A program made the translations under genes and the position numbers. From Bacillota bacterium (GTDB lineage Bacteria > Bacillota > UBA4882 > UBA8346), in assembly GCA_023394955.1 (NCBI GenBank), contig JAEWZY010000018.1, positions 48,905 through 112,904 of the forward strand: DNA of 64,000 nucleotides, written 5' to 3'. Each line of letters begins with the position of its first letter. Position 1 is the first letter of the stretch. The notes below the pieces were generated by a model. The model did no database searches. It saw nothing but the letters and a program-made list of their open reading frames with translations, and was not told the DNA's origin. Positions 8,344-16,756 of the stretch are shown piece after piece.

Positions 8344-8916
8344 ATGTGGATTTATGAAAAGAAGCTTCAGTACCCCGCCAAGGTCGGTAAAGCTGATTTG
8401 AAGATGGCTAAATACTTAATTACTCAGTATGGCGGACCCGATGGCGAATTGTCGGCGGCGCTCCGTTATTTGAACCAACGTTATTCCATGCCGACCAATG
8501 TGACTAAAGGGATTTGTAATGACATCGGTACTGAAGAGATGGCCCATCTTGAAATTATCGCGACGTTAGTATATAAGCTAACCAAGGGCGCCACAGCCGA
8601 GGAAATGAGAAAGGCGGATCTGGGAGGACACTATGCCGACCATGACAATGCTTTGTATTACGTGGACGCAACCGGTAATCCATGGACCGCCACTTATATT
8701 CAGGCTAAGGGTGATCCAGTAGCTGATTTGCATGAAGACATGGCAGCCGAGGAGAAAGCCAGGGCTACCTATCAATGGTTAATTGATTTAACGGATGATC
8801 CCGATCTGAAAGATACCCTCAATTTCTTGAGGGTACGTGAAATAGTCCATTTCCAACGGTTTGGCGAAGCCTTGGATCTAGTTCAAGAGCATCAGAACTC
8901 AAAACACATATTTTAA
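8344..8916 (+). CDS. cotJC: spore coat protein CotJC (manganese-catalase family)
   Basis: 190 residues, the usual length. It starts MWIYEKKLQYPAKVG and contains the manganese-catalase ligand pattern: YGGPDGELSAALRYLNQR, EEMAHLEI, the helix DMAAEEKARATYQWL and VREIVHFQRF. The E, ExxH, E and ExxH positions for a dinuclear Mn site are all present, so catalase activity in the spore coat is plausible. Third gene of the cotJ operon with a good ribosome site (TAGGAGGAG). Confidence 0.92.
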   Translation: MWIYEKKLQYPAKVGKADLKMAKYLITQYGGPDGELSAALRYLNQRYSMPTNVTKGICNDIGTEEMAHLEIIATLVYKLTKGATAEEMRKADLGGHYADHDNALYYVDATGNPWTATYIQAKGDPVADLHEDMAAEEKARATYQWLIDLTDDPDLKDTLNFLRVREIVHFQRFGEALDLVQEHQNSKHIF

Positions 8917-8927
8917 GTAAAGCGGTG

Positions 8928-9008
8928 ATGGTGGCGGCAGTTAAATTGAAACTATGGGTTTGGGGATTAATTTCCGGTCTGGTCCTGCTGTCCCAGTTGG
9001 CTCATTGA
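8928..9008 (+). CDS. possible 26-residue membrane peptide downstream of cotJC
   Basis: The short frame encodes MVAAVKLKLWVWGLISGLVLLSQLAH, a basic N-terminus followed by one hydrophobic helix. It starts 12 bp after cotJC and ends just before the convergent hairpin. The ribosome site is weak (AAGCGGTG). Its position in the cotJ transcript and clean single-helix make-up are the only support. Confidence 0.3.
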   Translation: MVAAVKLKLWVWGLISGLVLLSQLAH

Positions 9009-9035
9009 TGGTTAATATACAAATAACTGGTTTGA

Positions 9036-9071
9036 TTGAATGAACTCCTGGATTTCCAGGGGTTCATTCAA
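9036..9071. terminator. long hairpin between convergent genes
   Basis: A 16-bp stem (arms 9036-9051 and 9056-9071, one T-G wobble) with an ATTT loop. It overlaps the last codons of the OsmC gene. No strong T tract on either side, so it may act as a transcript-stabilising or weak bidirectional terminator. Confidence 0.55.
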
Positions 9072-9468
9072 TGATCAGTTCATAAGTAAGATTGGCGTTT
9101 AATGAGGCTGCCACTGAGCAATACTTGGTATGGGAAAGCTCAACGGCGCGTTTGACTTTTTCAAGATCGATATCGGTCCCGGAGAACCGATAAACCATAT
9201 GAATATCCGTAAATTTTTTAGGATGTTCCTCAGCCCTTTGCCCGGTAATTTCGATAGTTAAATTTTTTAGTTCCATTTTCATTTTTTTAATGATTGAAAC
9301 TACATCAGCGCCGCTACAACCGCCAAGGCCGTGCAAGATTAATTCCATGGGCCTGGCGCCGGAATCTTGACCGCCATTATCGGTGCCGACATCCACTTTT
9401 ACGGAGCGCTCTGAATCCCCGTAAGCTAAAAAACCCATTTTACCGTCCCAGTCCAGTTTGGAATTCAT
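9064..9468 (-). CDS. OsmC-family protein
   Basis: 134 residues. OsmC/Ohr proteins are cytoplasmic dimers that reduce organic peroxides with a pair of redox cysteines. Both are visible: GLGGCSGADVVSII (first Cys on the long helix) and HTKYCSVAASL (second Cys). RPMELILHG precedes the first one, as in YhfA-type OsmC proteins. The ATG at 9468 follows GGTGATAAGG; earlier GTG codons are possible. It is divergent from the FMN-binding gene to its right. Confidence 0.85.
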   Translation of the reverse strand: MNSKLDWDGKMGFLAYGDSERSVKVDVGTDNGGQDSGARPMELILHGLGGCSGADVVSIIKKMKMELKNLTIEITGQRAEEHPKKFTDIHMVYRFSGTDIDLEKVKRAVELSHTKYCSVAASLNANLTYELIIE

Positions 9469-9568
9469 CCTTATCACCACTTTCGATTTTTATTTAATTA
9501 TACAGAGGAAAAATCAAATAATCAAATCAATTCCGGTAAAAATAACTTCGGTAAGAAGGGGGATTAGT

Positions 9569-10975
9569 ATGAGCTTAGGGTGGGAGTTTCTTTTAGCGGT
9601 AAGTTTGGGATTTTTGGTAACTGCTTTGGTAGGTTTAGTTTTATGGAAACCGGCTTTAAATCTCTGGGCCGACTCCTTCATAAAACGGCTGATAAAGGAC
9701 GCATACCCGGAAAATCTGGGAGAAATGTATAATGTCTTTGCTAAGGTGGGATTTCAAAACATCTTTGAATCGGATTTGCGAGGAACTACCGGGAAACCGT
9801 TACAGCGGCCTTTTGGCTCTCCCAAGCATTTTTCGGCTTGGGAAAAACTTACTTTTAATAGTGTTTATTTATCGCGTCAACCGGTAATGGAATCGATAGC
9901 CATTGATACCAAGGCAGTGATCGGGCCGAAGGCTAAACGCCCGCTTTGCATTGATTTACCTATAATAATCGCTGGGATGGCGTATGGCGCCGGGCCTTCA
10001 TTCCGGGCTAAGCTCGCTTTGGCCAAAGGGGCTGATCAAGAAAATACCGCCACTAATACCGGGGTAGGCCCTTTTCTACCGGAAGAACGAAAACATACGA
10101 AACGTTTGATAATTCAATATAATAGAGGATACTGGGCCAAGGAGGAGAAAGTGTTACGCCAGGCAGACGCTGTCGAAATCCAGTTAGGCTACGGGGCTTT
10201 AGGTTCAGCGCCGCGGGTATGGAATTACCAGGATTTGAGCCCGGAGTTTCGGGATTATATGAACTTGAAGCAGGGGGAAGATATGTTGGAGGAAGCTTCG
10301 CTGCCAAATGTCAAAAGCGGGGAGGACTTGGCTGAGCTAGTAAATTACCTCAGGAAAACCACTAATGGAGCGCCCATCGGGATCAAATTCGGAGCTACCC
10401 ATTGGCTGGAGAAGGAGTTGGAGATCTTCACCGGCGCAGGTATAGATTTTTTGAGTATTTCCGGAGCCGAAGCCGGAATTAATTATGGGCCGGCGATTTT
10501 AGCGGATGATTTAGGATTACCCACTTTGGCGGCGCTTTGTCGCGCAGTCCGCTTTTTAAAGCAAAGAAAGCTTCAAGATAAAGTGTCATTAATAATTGAC
10601 GGTGGTTTGACGACCCCGGGTCAATTCATGAAAGCGCTGGCTTTGGGGGCCGATGTTGTCGCCATCGGGACCATTGCCTTACTAGTGATCGCTCATACTC
10701 AAGTCGTTAAGGCCCTTCCTTGGGAGCCGCCGACGGAGTTGGTTTACGAACGAGGGAAATACAAAGATAAATTGGATATTGATGCCGGCGCTAAGAGTTT
10801 GGCTAATTTCTTGAAAAGTTGTAAAGAAGAAATGGTGTTAGGAATGCGGACTATAGGTAAAACATCCTTAAAAGAACTAGCCCCCGAAGATCTTTCGGCT
10901 GCGTCCCCGGAGGTGGCGGAACTGACCGGAGTTGAATTGAACCTGTTTTCCCCGGGAAAGGCCAAGAATAAGTAA
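9569..10975 (+). CDS. membrane-anchored FMN-binding glutamate synthase-like protein (first paralogue)
   Basis: 468 residues. One N-terminal transmembrane helix (about 5-28) is followed by a GltB-type FMN TIM barrel: KPLQRPFGSPKHFSAWEKL, IIIAGMAYGAGPS, NTGVGPFLPEERK, GIKFGATHW, FLSISGAEAG and the phosphate-binding end LIIDGGLTTPGQFMKALALGADVV. In true GltB the barrel ends with cysteine ligands for a [3Fe-4S] cluster; here that segment reads TIALLVIAHTQVVKALPWEPPTEL and has no cysteine. Hence electron transfer must differ from glutamate synthase and the reaction is unknown. The start at 9569 is chosen for its AAGGGGGA ribosome site; the open frame back to 9458 overlaps osmC. It is followed immediately by a paralogue. 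Confidence 0.8.
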   Translation: MSLGWEFLLAVSLGFLVTALVGLVLWKPALNLWADSFIKRLIKDAYPENLGEMYNVFAKVGFQNIFESDLRGTTGKPLQRPFGSPKHFSAWEKLTFNSVYLSRQPVMESIAIDTKAVIGPKAKRPLCIDLPIIIAGMAYGAGPSFRAKLALAKGADQENTATNTGVGPFLPEERKHTKRLIIQYNRGYWAKEEKVLRQADAVEIQLGYGALGSAPRVWNYQDLSPEFRDYMNLKQGEDMLEEASLPNVKSGEDLAELVNYLRKTTNGAPIGIKFGATHWLEKELEIFTGAGIDFLSISGAEAGINYGPAILADDLGLPTLAALCRAVRFLKQRKLQDKVSLIIDGGLTTPGQFMKALALGADVVAIGTIALLVIAHTQVVKALPWEPPTELVYERGKYKDKLDIDAGAKSLANFLKSCKEEMVLGMRTIGKTSLKELAPEDLSAASPEVAELTGVELNLFSPGKAKNK

Positions 10976-12343
10976 ATGATCATTAAGATTCTGCTATTAG
11001 TCGGAGGCACAGCTTTAGGGCTATTCTTAGCTGCTGGGTTATTGGCAATCTACTTTAATAGAAATGCTAAAAAATCGGCTAGTCAATGGTGTAAACAGGG
11101 TAGTATCGATGAAATTATCACTCTCTTAAAAAGGAACTCCTGGCAAAAATACTTTGAAGCGATGCTGCGTGGTTCAACGGGGAAGCCATTGGAAAGGCCC
11201 TTTGGCACTCCGATTCATTTCTTTTGGTTGGACCGGATTCAGTTTAAACCTGTTTATCTATCCCACTTACCATTGGGTATAAATGATCCAATCGATACCC
11301 AAGTGGTTTTAGGACCGCAAGCCTCAAAACCACTAATTCTGAAGATCCCGATAATGGTCGGCGGTTGGTCAATCAGCGCGGTCAGTCTTAAAACTAAATT
11401 GGCATTAGCTAAGGCATCGGTATTATCCGGCACCGCTACCAACTGCGGAAGCGGTCCCTTTGTCGATGAAGTAAGAGCCGAAGCTGAAAAGTATATTCTA
11501 CAATATACTAAAGGTTTTTGGTCAAAAACAGAGCCGGTTTTGAGGGAAGCCGATATGATTGAAATCGCCTTGGGCCAAGGCGCCTGGGGCTCAGCCCCAA
11601 AACGAATAAATGGTTACCAGGTTACCCCAGACTTCGCCCGGAGATTGGAGGCTATTCCCGGACTCGACCTGCTGGCGGATTCAAGGTTACCCGAGGTTGA
11701 AAATTTTGAGGATTGGAGAGCCCTGATTAGCCACCTTAAGGAGATAACCGGGGGCGTTCCGATCGGGGTTAAGTTCGGCGGAACCCATTATTTAGAAACA
11801 GAATTAGAGTTGATGATCGAAGGCGGAGTGGATATTATCGTGCTGGACGGTAAGGAAGGCGGTACTCACGCCGGTCCGCCGTTATTATTGGATGATGTGG
11901 GAATGGCCACTTTTCCTTCCCTATGCCGGGCGGCGCATTTTTTTGAGAAACATAACTTGAAAGGGAAAGTATCTTTGATAATCGGCGGCGGTTTGTTTAC
12001 CCCGGGGGACTTCTTGAAATGTTTAGCATTAGGGGCTGATGCGATAATAGTAGGGACCGTTGCCGCTTTGACCATGTCCAATATTCAGGTCTTAAAAAGT
12101 GTTCCTTGGGAACCTCCGACGGGAATATTATATCGCGGCGGCAAAGAAGCGGATCAGTATGATTCGGACCAGGGAGCGAATAATTTGAATAACTACTTCC
12201 AAAGTTGTGTCGCGGAGATGGAGGCCATTGCCCGTACGATGGGGAAAAGTAGTTTCAAGGATATCGGATGTGATGATTTAGTGGCTTTAGATCCACTCTA
12301 TGCCGAAGCGTCAAAGATTGAGTATCTAAATCAAAGCAGGTGA
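10976..12343 (+). CDS. membrane-anchored FMN-binding glutamate synthase-like protein (second paralogue)
   Basis: 455 residues; its ATG directly abuts the stop of the first paralogue. Same plan: an N-terminal helix (about 5-27), then KPLERPFGTPIHFF, IMVGGWSISAVSLKTKLALAKAS, TNCGSGPFVDE, GVKFGGTHYLE, IIVLDGKEGGTHAGPPLLLDD and IIGGGLFTPGDFLKCLALGAD. The cluster-ligand region is again cysteine-free (NIQVLKSVPWEPPTGILY). The two proteins share order and motifs throughout, indicating tandem duplication; they may form a heteromer. No glutaminase domain or GltD-like partner is nearby, so glutamate synthase activity should not be assumed. Confidence 0.8.
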   Translation: MIIKILLLVGGTALGLFLAAGLLAIYFNRNAKKSASQWCKQGSIDEIITLLKRNSWQKYFEAMLRGSTGKPLERPFGTPIHFFWLDRIQFKPVYLSHLPLGINDPIDTQVVLGPQASKPLILKIPIMVGGWSISAVSLKTKLALAKASVLSGTATNCGSGPFVDEVRAEAEKYILQYTKGFWSKTEPVLREADMIEIALGQGAWGSAPKRINGYQVTPDFARRLEAIPGLDLLADSRLPEVENFEDWRALISHLKEITGGVPIGVKFGGTHYLETELELMIEGGVDIIVLDGKEGGTHAGPPLLLDDVGMATFPSLCRAAHFFEKHNLKGKVSLIIGGGLFTPGDFLKCLALGADAIIVGTVAALTMSNIQVLKSVPWEPPTGILYRGGKEADQYDSDQGANNLNNYFQSCVAEMEAIARTMGKSSFKDIGCDDLVALDPLYAEASKIEYLNQSR

Positions 12344-12402
12344 AAATGAAACCGGCGCGAATAAAATAAAAAGCGGTACTAGGTAAAGTAGGAGGGCTGT
12401 TG

Positions 12403-12696
12403 ATGGCCGGTATAAATGAAAAGACTTGTTTCGGTAGCGCCGCCAAGGAAGATATTTTAGCCAGGTTAAGAAGGGCTGAAGGACAACTGCGGGGGATTCA
12501 AAAGATGGTAGAAGAAGAACGTTCCTGTCAGGATTTGGTCATCCAGCTGATTGCGGTAAAGGAGGCTGTTACCCAAGTAGCGATTACTGCTCTAAGCAAT
12601 CAATTGATTCATTGTCTGCAAACGGAGATCAATGAAGGTCGATCTGAGGATGCGGTAATTGAGAAATTCATACAAGCTTTTAAGAAGTTAGCCTAA
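12403..12696 (+). CDS. CsoR/FrmR-family regulator, CstR-like cysteine pattern
   Basis: 97 residues of the DUF156 four-helix family: ILARLRRAEGQLRGIQKMVEEERSC is its signature. The family binds DNA as a tetramer and is released by Cu, Ni, formaldehyde or persulfide. Here Cys42 and Cys71 are present (29 apart), but the position 25 residues after the first Cys is Gln67 instead of the His of copper sensors. That Cys-(no His)-Cys arrangement is the one known for the persulfide sensor CstR. The next residue before Cys71 is His70, which does not align with the metal ligand. The ATG at 12403 follows GGAGGG. No target gene with sulfur function is adjacent. Confidence 0.8.
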   Translation: MAGINEKTCFGSAAKEDILARLRRAEGQLRGIQKMVEEERSCQDLVIQLIAVKEAVTQVAITALSNQLIHCLQTEINEGRSEDAVIEKFIQAFKKLA

Positions 12697-12806
12697 TAGT
12701 TATGTTTATTTAAGGGAGTATTAGGTTAGCGCCGTTTGGGAACTAATAGTATTTAATTACGTCTCTTCTTTTATCAGGACTAATATACAATATGAGGTGA
12801 GATTGG

Positions 12807-14231
12807 ATGATACTAAACCGCTTTCCAAATAAAATTACTTCCTGGTCGTTTTTGGTAGTTTTATTTATCGTGGTAACCATTAACAGTAGCGGTATTTTTG
12901 CGTTAGATAGGAATCAAACTGGAGCAGGCGTTGAGTTAACAGTCTACAACCAAGATTTAGCCTTAGTAAAGGAGCGCCGGATGTTGGAGCTTCGGGCCGG
13001 TGTTGGTGAACTTAAGTTCACAGATGTGGCGGCCTTGATCGACCCTACATCAGTATGGTTTCGTTCCTTAACTGACCCCGAAGTAAAAGTGTTGGAACAA
13101 AACTATGAATATGATGTCATTAATGATGCTAAACTGCTCCAAAAATACCTCGGTCAAAAAATCCGGTTGACGACGGTCAAGGGTGATAATTTTGAAGGGT
13201 ACTTGGTTAGTACCGGCCCTGATATAATCCTCGCCTCGAAACCGGAGGGGGGCGAGGTCAAAGCTATCAAGTCTCAACAGATTCAAGGGATATTCTTCCC
13301 GGAAATGCCCGGAGGTTTGGTGGTCCGGCCAACTTTGGTTTGGCTGCTCTCCAATCCGAATCAAGCCGGGAAACAACAGGTTGAAGTCACTTATTTGACG
13401 CGGGGTATTTCCTGGAAAGCGGATTATGTGGCAACGGTTAATCAGACTGATGACCGCCTTGATTTGATTGGATGGGTAACACTTGATAATCAAAGCGGCT
13501 CCGAATATAAACAAGCCAGGCTAAAGCTAGTGGCGGGGGACGTAAACCGCGTTCCTGAAGAAATGAGGCCTGAGGCGGAAAAGGTATTTTTAATGCGGGC
13601 CGCCAAGGCGGAAGCGGCGGACGCCGGATTTGAAGAAGAATCTTTCTTTGAGTACCATCTCTATACTTTGGGGCGGACCACTACAATCAAGAACAACCAG
13701 GTCAAACAAGTGGAGTTATTGACCAGCGCCTCGATTCCGGTTAGAAAGTTATTTATTTACGAAGGCGCTGTTAACCCCGGAAAAGTGAAAGTGATGTTGG
13801 AGCTTAAAAACAGTGAGGAAAACAATTTAGGGATGCCGTTACCTAAGGGCAGAATCCGAGTCCAGAAAGCTGACAGCGAAGGTTCGCTCCAATTTATAGG
13901 TGAAGATCGGATCGATCATACGCCGAAGGATGAAAAAGTTAGAATCCAGATGGGAAATGCTTTCGATATCAAAGGAGAGAGAATCCGGACGGAGGTCCGC
14001 GAACCGAGTAAAAATACCCGTGAGGAAAGTTATCGAATCACTCTCCGTAATCATAAAAAAGAACCGGTGACACTCACTGCAGTTGAGTATCTAAACCGCT
14101 GGAGCGAATGGCAAATCATAAAAAAAGATTGTGATTTCATTAAAACCGAGGCTGGGAAGGCGGAGTTTACGGTGATCATTCCCGCGGATGGAGAGAAAGT
14201 GATCAATTATACGGTAAGGTATAGACAGTGA
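12807..14231 (+). CDS. exported DUF4139-domain protein
   Basis: 474 residues with an N-terminal signal sequence (hydrophobic about 14-30, ending ...GIFALDR). The mature part begins VELTVYNQDLALVKERR, a hallmark of DUF4139-type proteins, and continues with beta-rich repeats, YLTRGISWKADYVATV, and a final EYLNRWSEWQIIKKD then FTVIIPADGEKVINYTVRY. Related proteins are mucoidy-inhibitor/MuiA-like and of unknown enzymatic role. An outer-surface or periplasmic location is inferred. Ribosome site GAGGTGAG precedes the ATG; a hairpin overlaps the stop. Confidence 0.75.
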   Translation: MILNRFPNKITSWSFLVVLFIVVTINSSGIFALDRNQTGAGVELTVYNQDLALVKERRMLELRAGVGELKFTDVAALIDPTSVWFRSLTDPEVKVLEQNYEYDVINDAKLLQKYLGQKIRLTTVKGDNFEGYLVSTGPDIILASKPEGGEVKAIKSQQIQGIFFPEMPGGLVVRPTLVWLLSNPNQAGKQQVEVTYLTRGISWKADYVATVNQTDDRLDLIGWVTLDNQSGSEYKQARLKLVAGDVNRVPEEMRPEAEKVFLMRAAKAEAADAGFEEESFFEYHLYTLGRTTTIKNNQVKQVELLTSASIPVRKLFIYEGAVNPGKVKVMLELKNSEENNLGMPLPKGRIRVQKADSEGSLQFIGEDRIDHTPKDEKVRIQMGNAFDIKGERIRTEVREPSKNTREESYRITLRNHKKEPVTLTAVEYLNRWSEWQIIKKDCDFIKTEAGKAEFTVIIPADGEKVINYTVRYRQ

Positions 14232-14268
14232 CAGCTATCATTGGAGAAATTTTGATGGCTGTCACTGT
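14225..14268. terminator. hairpin between convergent genes
   Basis: An 11-bp perfect stem (14225-14235 with 14258-14268), extendable by ATCA/TGAT inside. It includes the stop codon of the DUF4139 gene and precedes the end of dapL. No long T tract follows. Confidence 0.55.
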
Positions 14269-14287
14269 AATTGAAAACTAAAATCGA

Positions 14288-15520
14288 CTACAAGGAGATT
14301 TGTTTAATCCTTTCCATGGCTTTCTCCGTGTTTTCTTTACTCCCGAAGGCGGTCAACCGGAAATACCCTTCGCCGCTGGGACCGAATCCCGAACCGGGGG
14401 TCCCAACGATCTGGACTTCATTTAATAGTTTGTCAAAGAACTCCCAGGAGGTTAGTTTTCCGGGGGTTTTTAGCCAGATATAGGGAGCATTGATACCGCC
14501 GTAAATTTTAAATCCTAGCTTCTGCAGGCCTTCACGGATGATACCGGCATTGGTCATATAATAACTGATCACTTCTTTAATCTGTTTCTTGCCTTCACCG
14601 GTATAGGTCGCGGCTGCGGCAGCCTGGACCGGATAGGAGACGCCATTGAATTTGGTGGTCTGACGGCGGAGCCAGAGTTTATTCAGTTCGTGAGCTTTAC
14701 CGGTTGAATCGTAAGCCATCACTGATTTGGGGACGACCGTGAACGCGCAGCGGGTACCGGTGAAACCGGCGGTCTTGGAGAAACTCCGGAATTCGATGGC
14801 TACATCTTTAGCCTCGTCAACTTCGTAAATACTGTGGGGAATCCCTTTTTCCTGAATATAAGCCTCATAAGCAGCGTCAAAAAGGATGATCGCTTTACTC
14901 TCCCGGGCATAATCGACCCATTTTTTTAGTTCGTCTTTGGTTAAGGTCATTCCAGTCGGGTTGTTCGGAAAACAAAGATAAATCAGGTCAATCTTTTCTT
15001 TGGGAAGCTCCGGTTTTAAACCGTTAGCTTCAGTGCAGGGGAGGTAGACTATTTTCTTATATCTTCCGTCCGTCCCTAATTTACCGGAACGGCCGGCCAT
15101 AACATTGCTATCAACATAGACCGGGTAGACCGGGTCGGTTACGGCGATGATATTATCCAGCCCGAAGATCTCCTGAATATTACCGGTGTCGCATTTGGCG
15201 CCGTCGCTGACGAAGACTTCATCTTCAGCAAGTTCGACGCCTAAAGGGAGGTAATCATTTTTAATAATTTCATTGATTAAAAAAGAGTACCCTTGTTCAG
15301 GGCCATAGCCCCGAAAGGTTTTAGCCTCGCCCAGTTCGGTTACTGCTTTTTTAAAACCGTTTATTACAGACGGCGCTAAGGGTTGAGTAACATCGCCGAT
15401 GCCGAGTCGGATAATGTCGGCTTCCGGATGTTCAGCCTTATATTCATTTATTTTCCTGGCAATCTCCGAAAAGAGGTAGTTGCCGGGTAGTTGTAAATAA
15501 TTTTCATTAATCCTCGCCAT
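14288..15520 (-). CDS. dapL: LL-diaminopimelate aminotransferase
   Basis: 410 residues, standard length. DapL converts tetrahydrodipicolinate directly to LL-diaminopimelate, the short lysine/peptidoglycan route found in many anaerobes. Motifs of a fold-type I PLP enzyme are present: LGIGDVTQPL, FRGYGPEQGY, CFPNNPTGM, FDAAYEAYI and the PLP-lysine segment SFSKTAGFTGTRC. The C-terminal GTPGSGFGPSGEGYFRLTAFG is typical. The ATG at 15520 lies after AAAGGATTGG; an upstream in-frame ATG at 15538 overlaps that site and is less likely. Stand-alone gene; no lysine riboswitch seen. Confidence 0.95.
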   Translation of the reverse strand: MARINENYLQLPGNYLFSEIARKINEYKAEHPEADIIRLGIGDVTQPLAPSVINGFKKAVTELGEAKTFRGYGPEQGYSFLINEIIKNDYLPLGVELAEDEVFVSDGAKCDTGNIQEIFGLDNIIAVTDPVYPVYVDSNVMAGRSGKLGTDGRYKKIVYLPCTEANGLKPELPKEKIDLIYLCFPNNPTGMTLTKDELKKWVDYARESKAIILFDAAYEAYIQEKGIPHSIYEVDEAKDVAIEFRSFSKTAGFTGTRCAFTVVPKSVMAYDSTGKAHELNKLWLRRQTTKFNGVSYPVQAAAAATYTGEGKKQIKEVISYYMTNAGIIREGLQKLGFKIYGGINAPYIWLKTPGKLTSWEFFDKLLNEVQIVGTPGSGFGPSGEGYFRLTAFGSKENTEKAMERIKQISL

Positions 15521-15602
15521 GGTAACCAATCCTTTCATATTTAACGGTATTTTTTGCTAATGATTCGAGATCGGGAAGGGAAACCCTTCTTCAATATTAT
15601 TT

Positions 15603-15854
15603 TTAACAAAATTGTTTAGGGAATACCGCGACGACTTTGAGCGATGGAAAAAGCGAAACTAGTCGGTAATAATCCCGGGTGAATGATGTCAAAGCAATGT
15701 ATAGTCCGGGCAAGGCTAGCGCCAGATTATTGCCATGCAAGCGGATGAGCCGGAGAAAATTACCAAGATAAAATCCAAACCAAGAAGAAATTTCAATACT
15801 AAAAGATTCAGAGTTGAAGCATTTAATCGTCTCCAACAATTGGGCTTGATCCAT
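15603..15854 (-). CDS. doubtful ORF in a 370-bp gap
   Basis: 83 residues without recognisable domain, two weakly hydrophobic stretches, and no ribosome site before the ATG at 15854. It fills most of the space between dapL and the ABC exporter genes. It could be a decayed gene or a chance frame; I list it because nothing else explains this stretch. Confidence 0.2.
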   Translation of the reverse strand: MDQAQLLETIKCFNSESFSIEISSWFGFYLGNFLRLIRLHGNNLALALPGLYIALTSFTRDYYRLVSLFPSLKVVAVFPKQFC

Positions 15855-15887
15855 TAAACGCCAAAGTAAAAAATTGCTATTTATTTC

Positions 15888-16748
15888 TCAAGCTAACCCA
15901 CTTAATTTTCGAAAGATTTCGCTTAATGATGCTTCCATCGAATGGACAGATATAACCTGTTCATTGTCATAGAGGTCATTAAGGCGTAATAAGTTTGCCT
16001 GTGAAGGGTTGAGTATCTCTTCTACAAGCTCGTTCCCGTTCCGGTAAACTATTTTTAAGGAACTATGGCCATATTCGGTTTTTAACTGATTCTTATCCGC
16101 CAGAACTATTAATTTCCCATGATTGATGAAACCGATTAGATCGCATAGTTCATCGACCTCTTCCATATCATGGCTGGTCAAGAGGATGGTAACTCCCGAC
16201 TTTTTTAATTCGAGAAGATAATCCCGGATGATTCGGGAAGACACCGGGTCCAAACCGGAACAAGGCTCATCTAGGAATAAAAGTTGCGGTTGATGAACTA
16301 AAGCGCGTAGGATAAGAATCCTTTGCCTCATACCCTTAGAGTATATTTTTACAGGTTCGGCAGCCCGTTCCCAGAGATCCATCCGTTCCAAGAGGGGCTT
16401 GATTAAAGAAAGAGGTTGATTATAAAGACGGCAGAAGACGGACAGGTTTTCATAGCCGGACAGGTTTTCAAATAAATTAGGTTTTTCAAAAACGACCCCG
16501 ATCCGGCAATGGATCTGTTTTATATGAGTGGCGAGGTTCAAACCGAAGATTGAGGCCGAACCGGAAGATGGTTTCGCTAATCCCATCAACATCCGGATCG
16601 TAGTCGTTTTTCCGGCGCCGTTGGGGCCCAAGAGTCCCAGAGTCTGCCCGGGTCTTATTTTAAAAGAAAGGTCATCGACTACGCTTCGCCGACCATATTT
16701 TTTGGAAAGCCCATTGGTTTCCAGGATATATTCGAAGTCTCTATTCAT
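15888..16748 (-). CDS. ABC-2 exporter ATP-binding protein
   Basis: 286 residues. Walker A GPNGAGKTT (about residue 41), Q-loop region, signature YSKGMRQRILILRAL, Walker B LLFLDEPCSGLDP and switch His in LLTSHDMEEV. The C-terminal ~60 residues are the variable dimerisation tail of the NatA/CcmA/DRA-type exporters. It begins 8 bp after the permease gene, so the two form one transcript and one transporter in the inner membrane. Substrate is unknown; NatAB-like sodium export or antibiotic efflux are both possible. Confidence 0.9.
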   Translation of the reverse strand: MNRDFEYILETNGLSKKYGRRSVVDDLSFKIRPGQTLGLLGPNGAGKTTTIRMLMGLAKPSSGSASIFGLNLATHIKQIHCRIGVVFEKPNLFENLSGYENLSVFCRLYNQPLSLIKPLLERMDLWERAAEPVKIYSKGMRQRILILRALVHQPQLLFLDEPCSGLDPVSSRIIRDYLLELKKSGVTILLTSHDMEEVDELCDLIGFINHGKLIVLADKNQLKTEYGHSSLKIVYRNGNELVEEILNPSQANLLRLNDLYDNEQVISVHSMEASLSEIFRKLSGLA

Positions 16749-16756
16749 TATTTACC

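Noticed and set aside
9458..9568. N-terminal extension of the first FMN-binding protein
   Set aside because: It would overlap the start of the OsmC gene and lacks a ribosome site; the ATG at 9569 has a strong one.
9569..12343. Genuine glutamate synthase large subunit
   Set aside because: No glutaminase domain, no [3Fe-4S] cysteines and no small subunit gene nearby.
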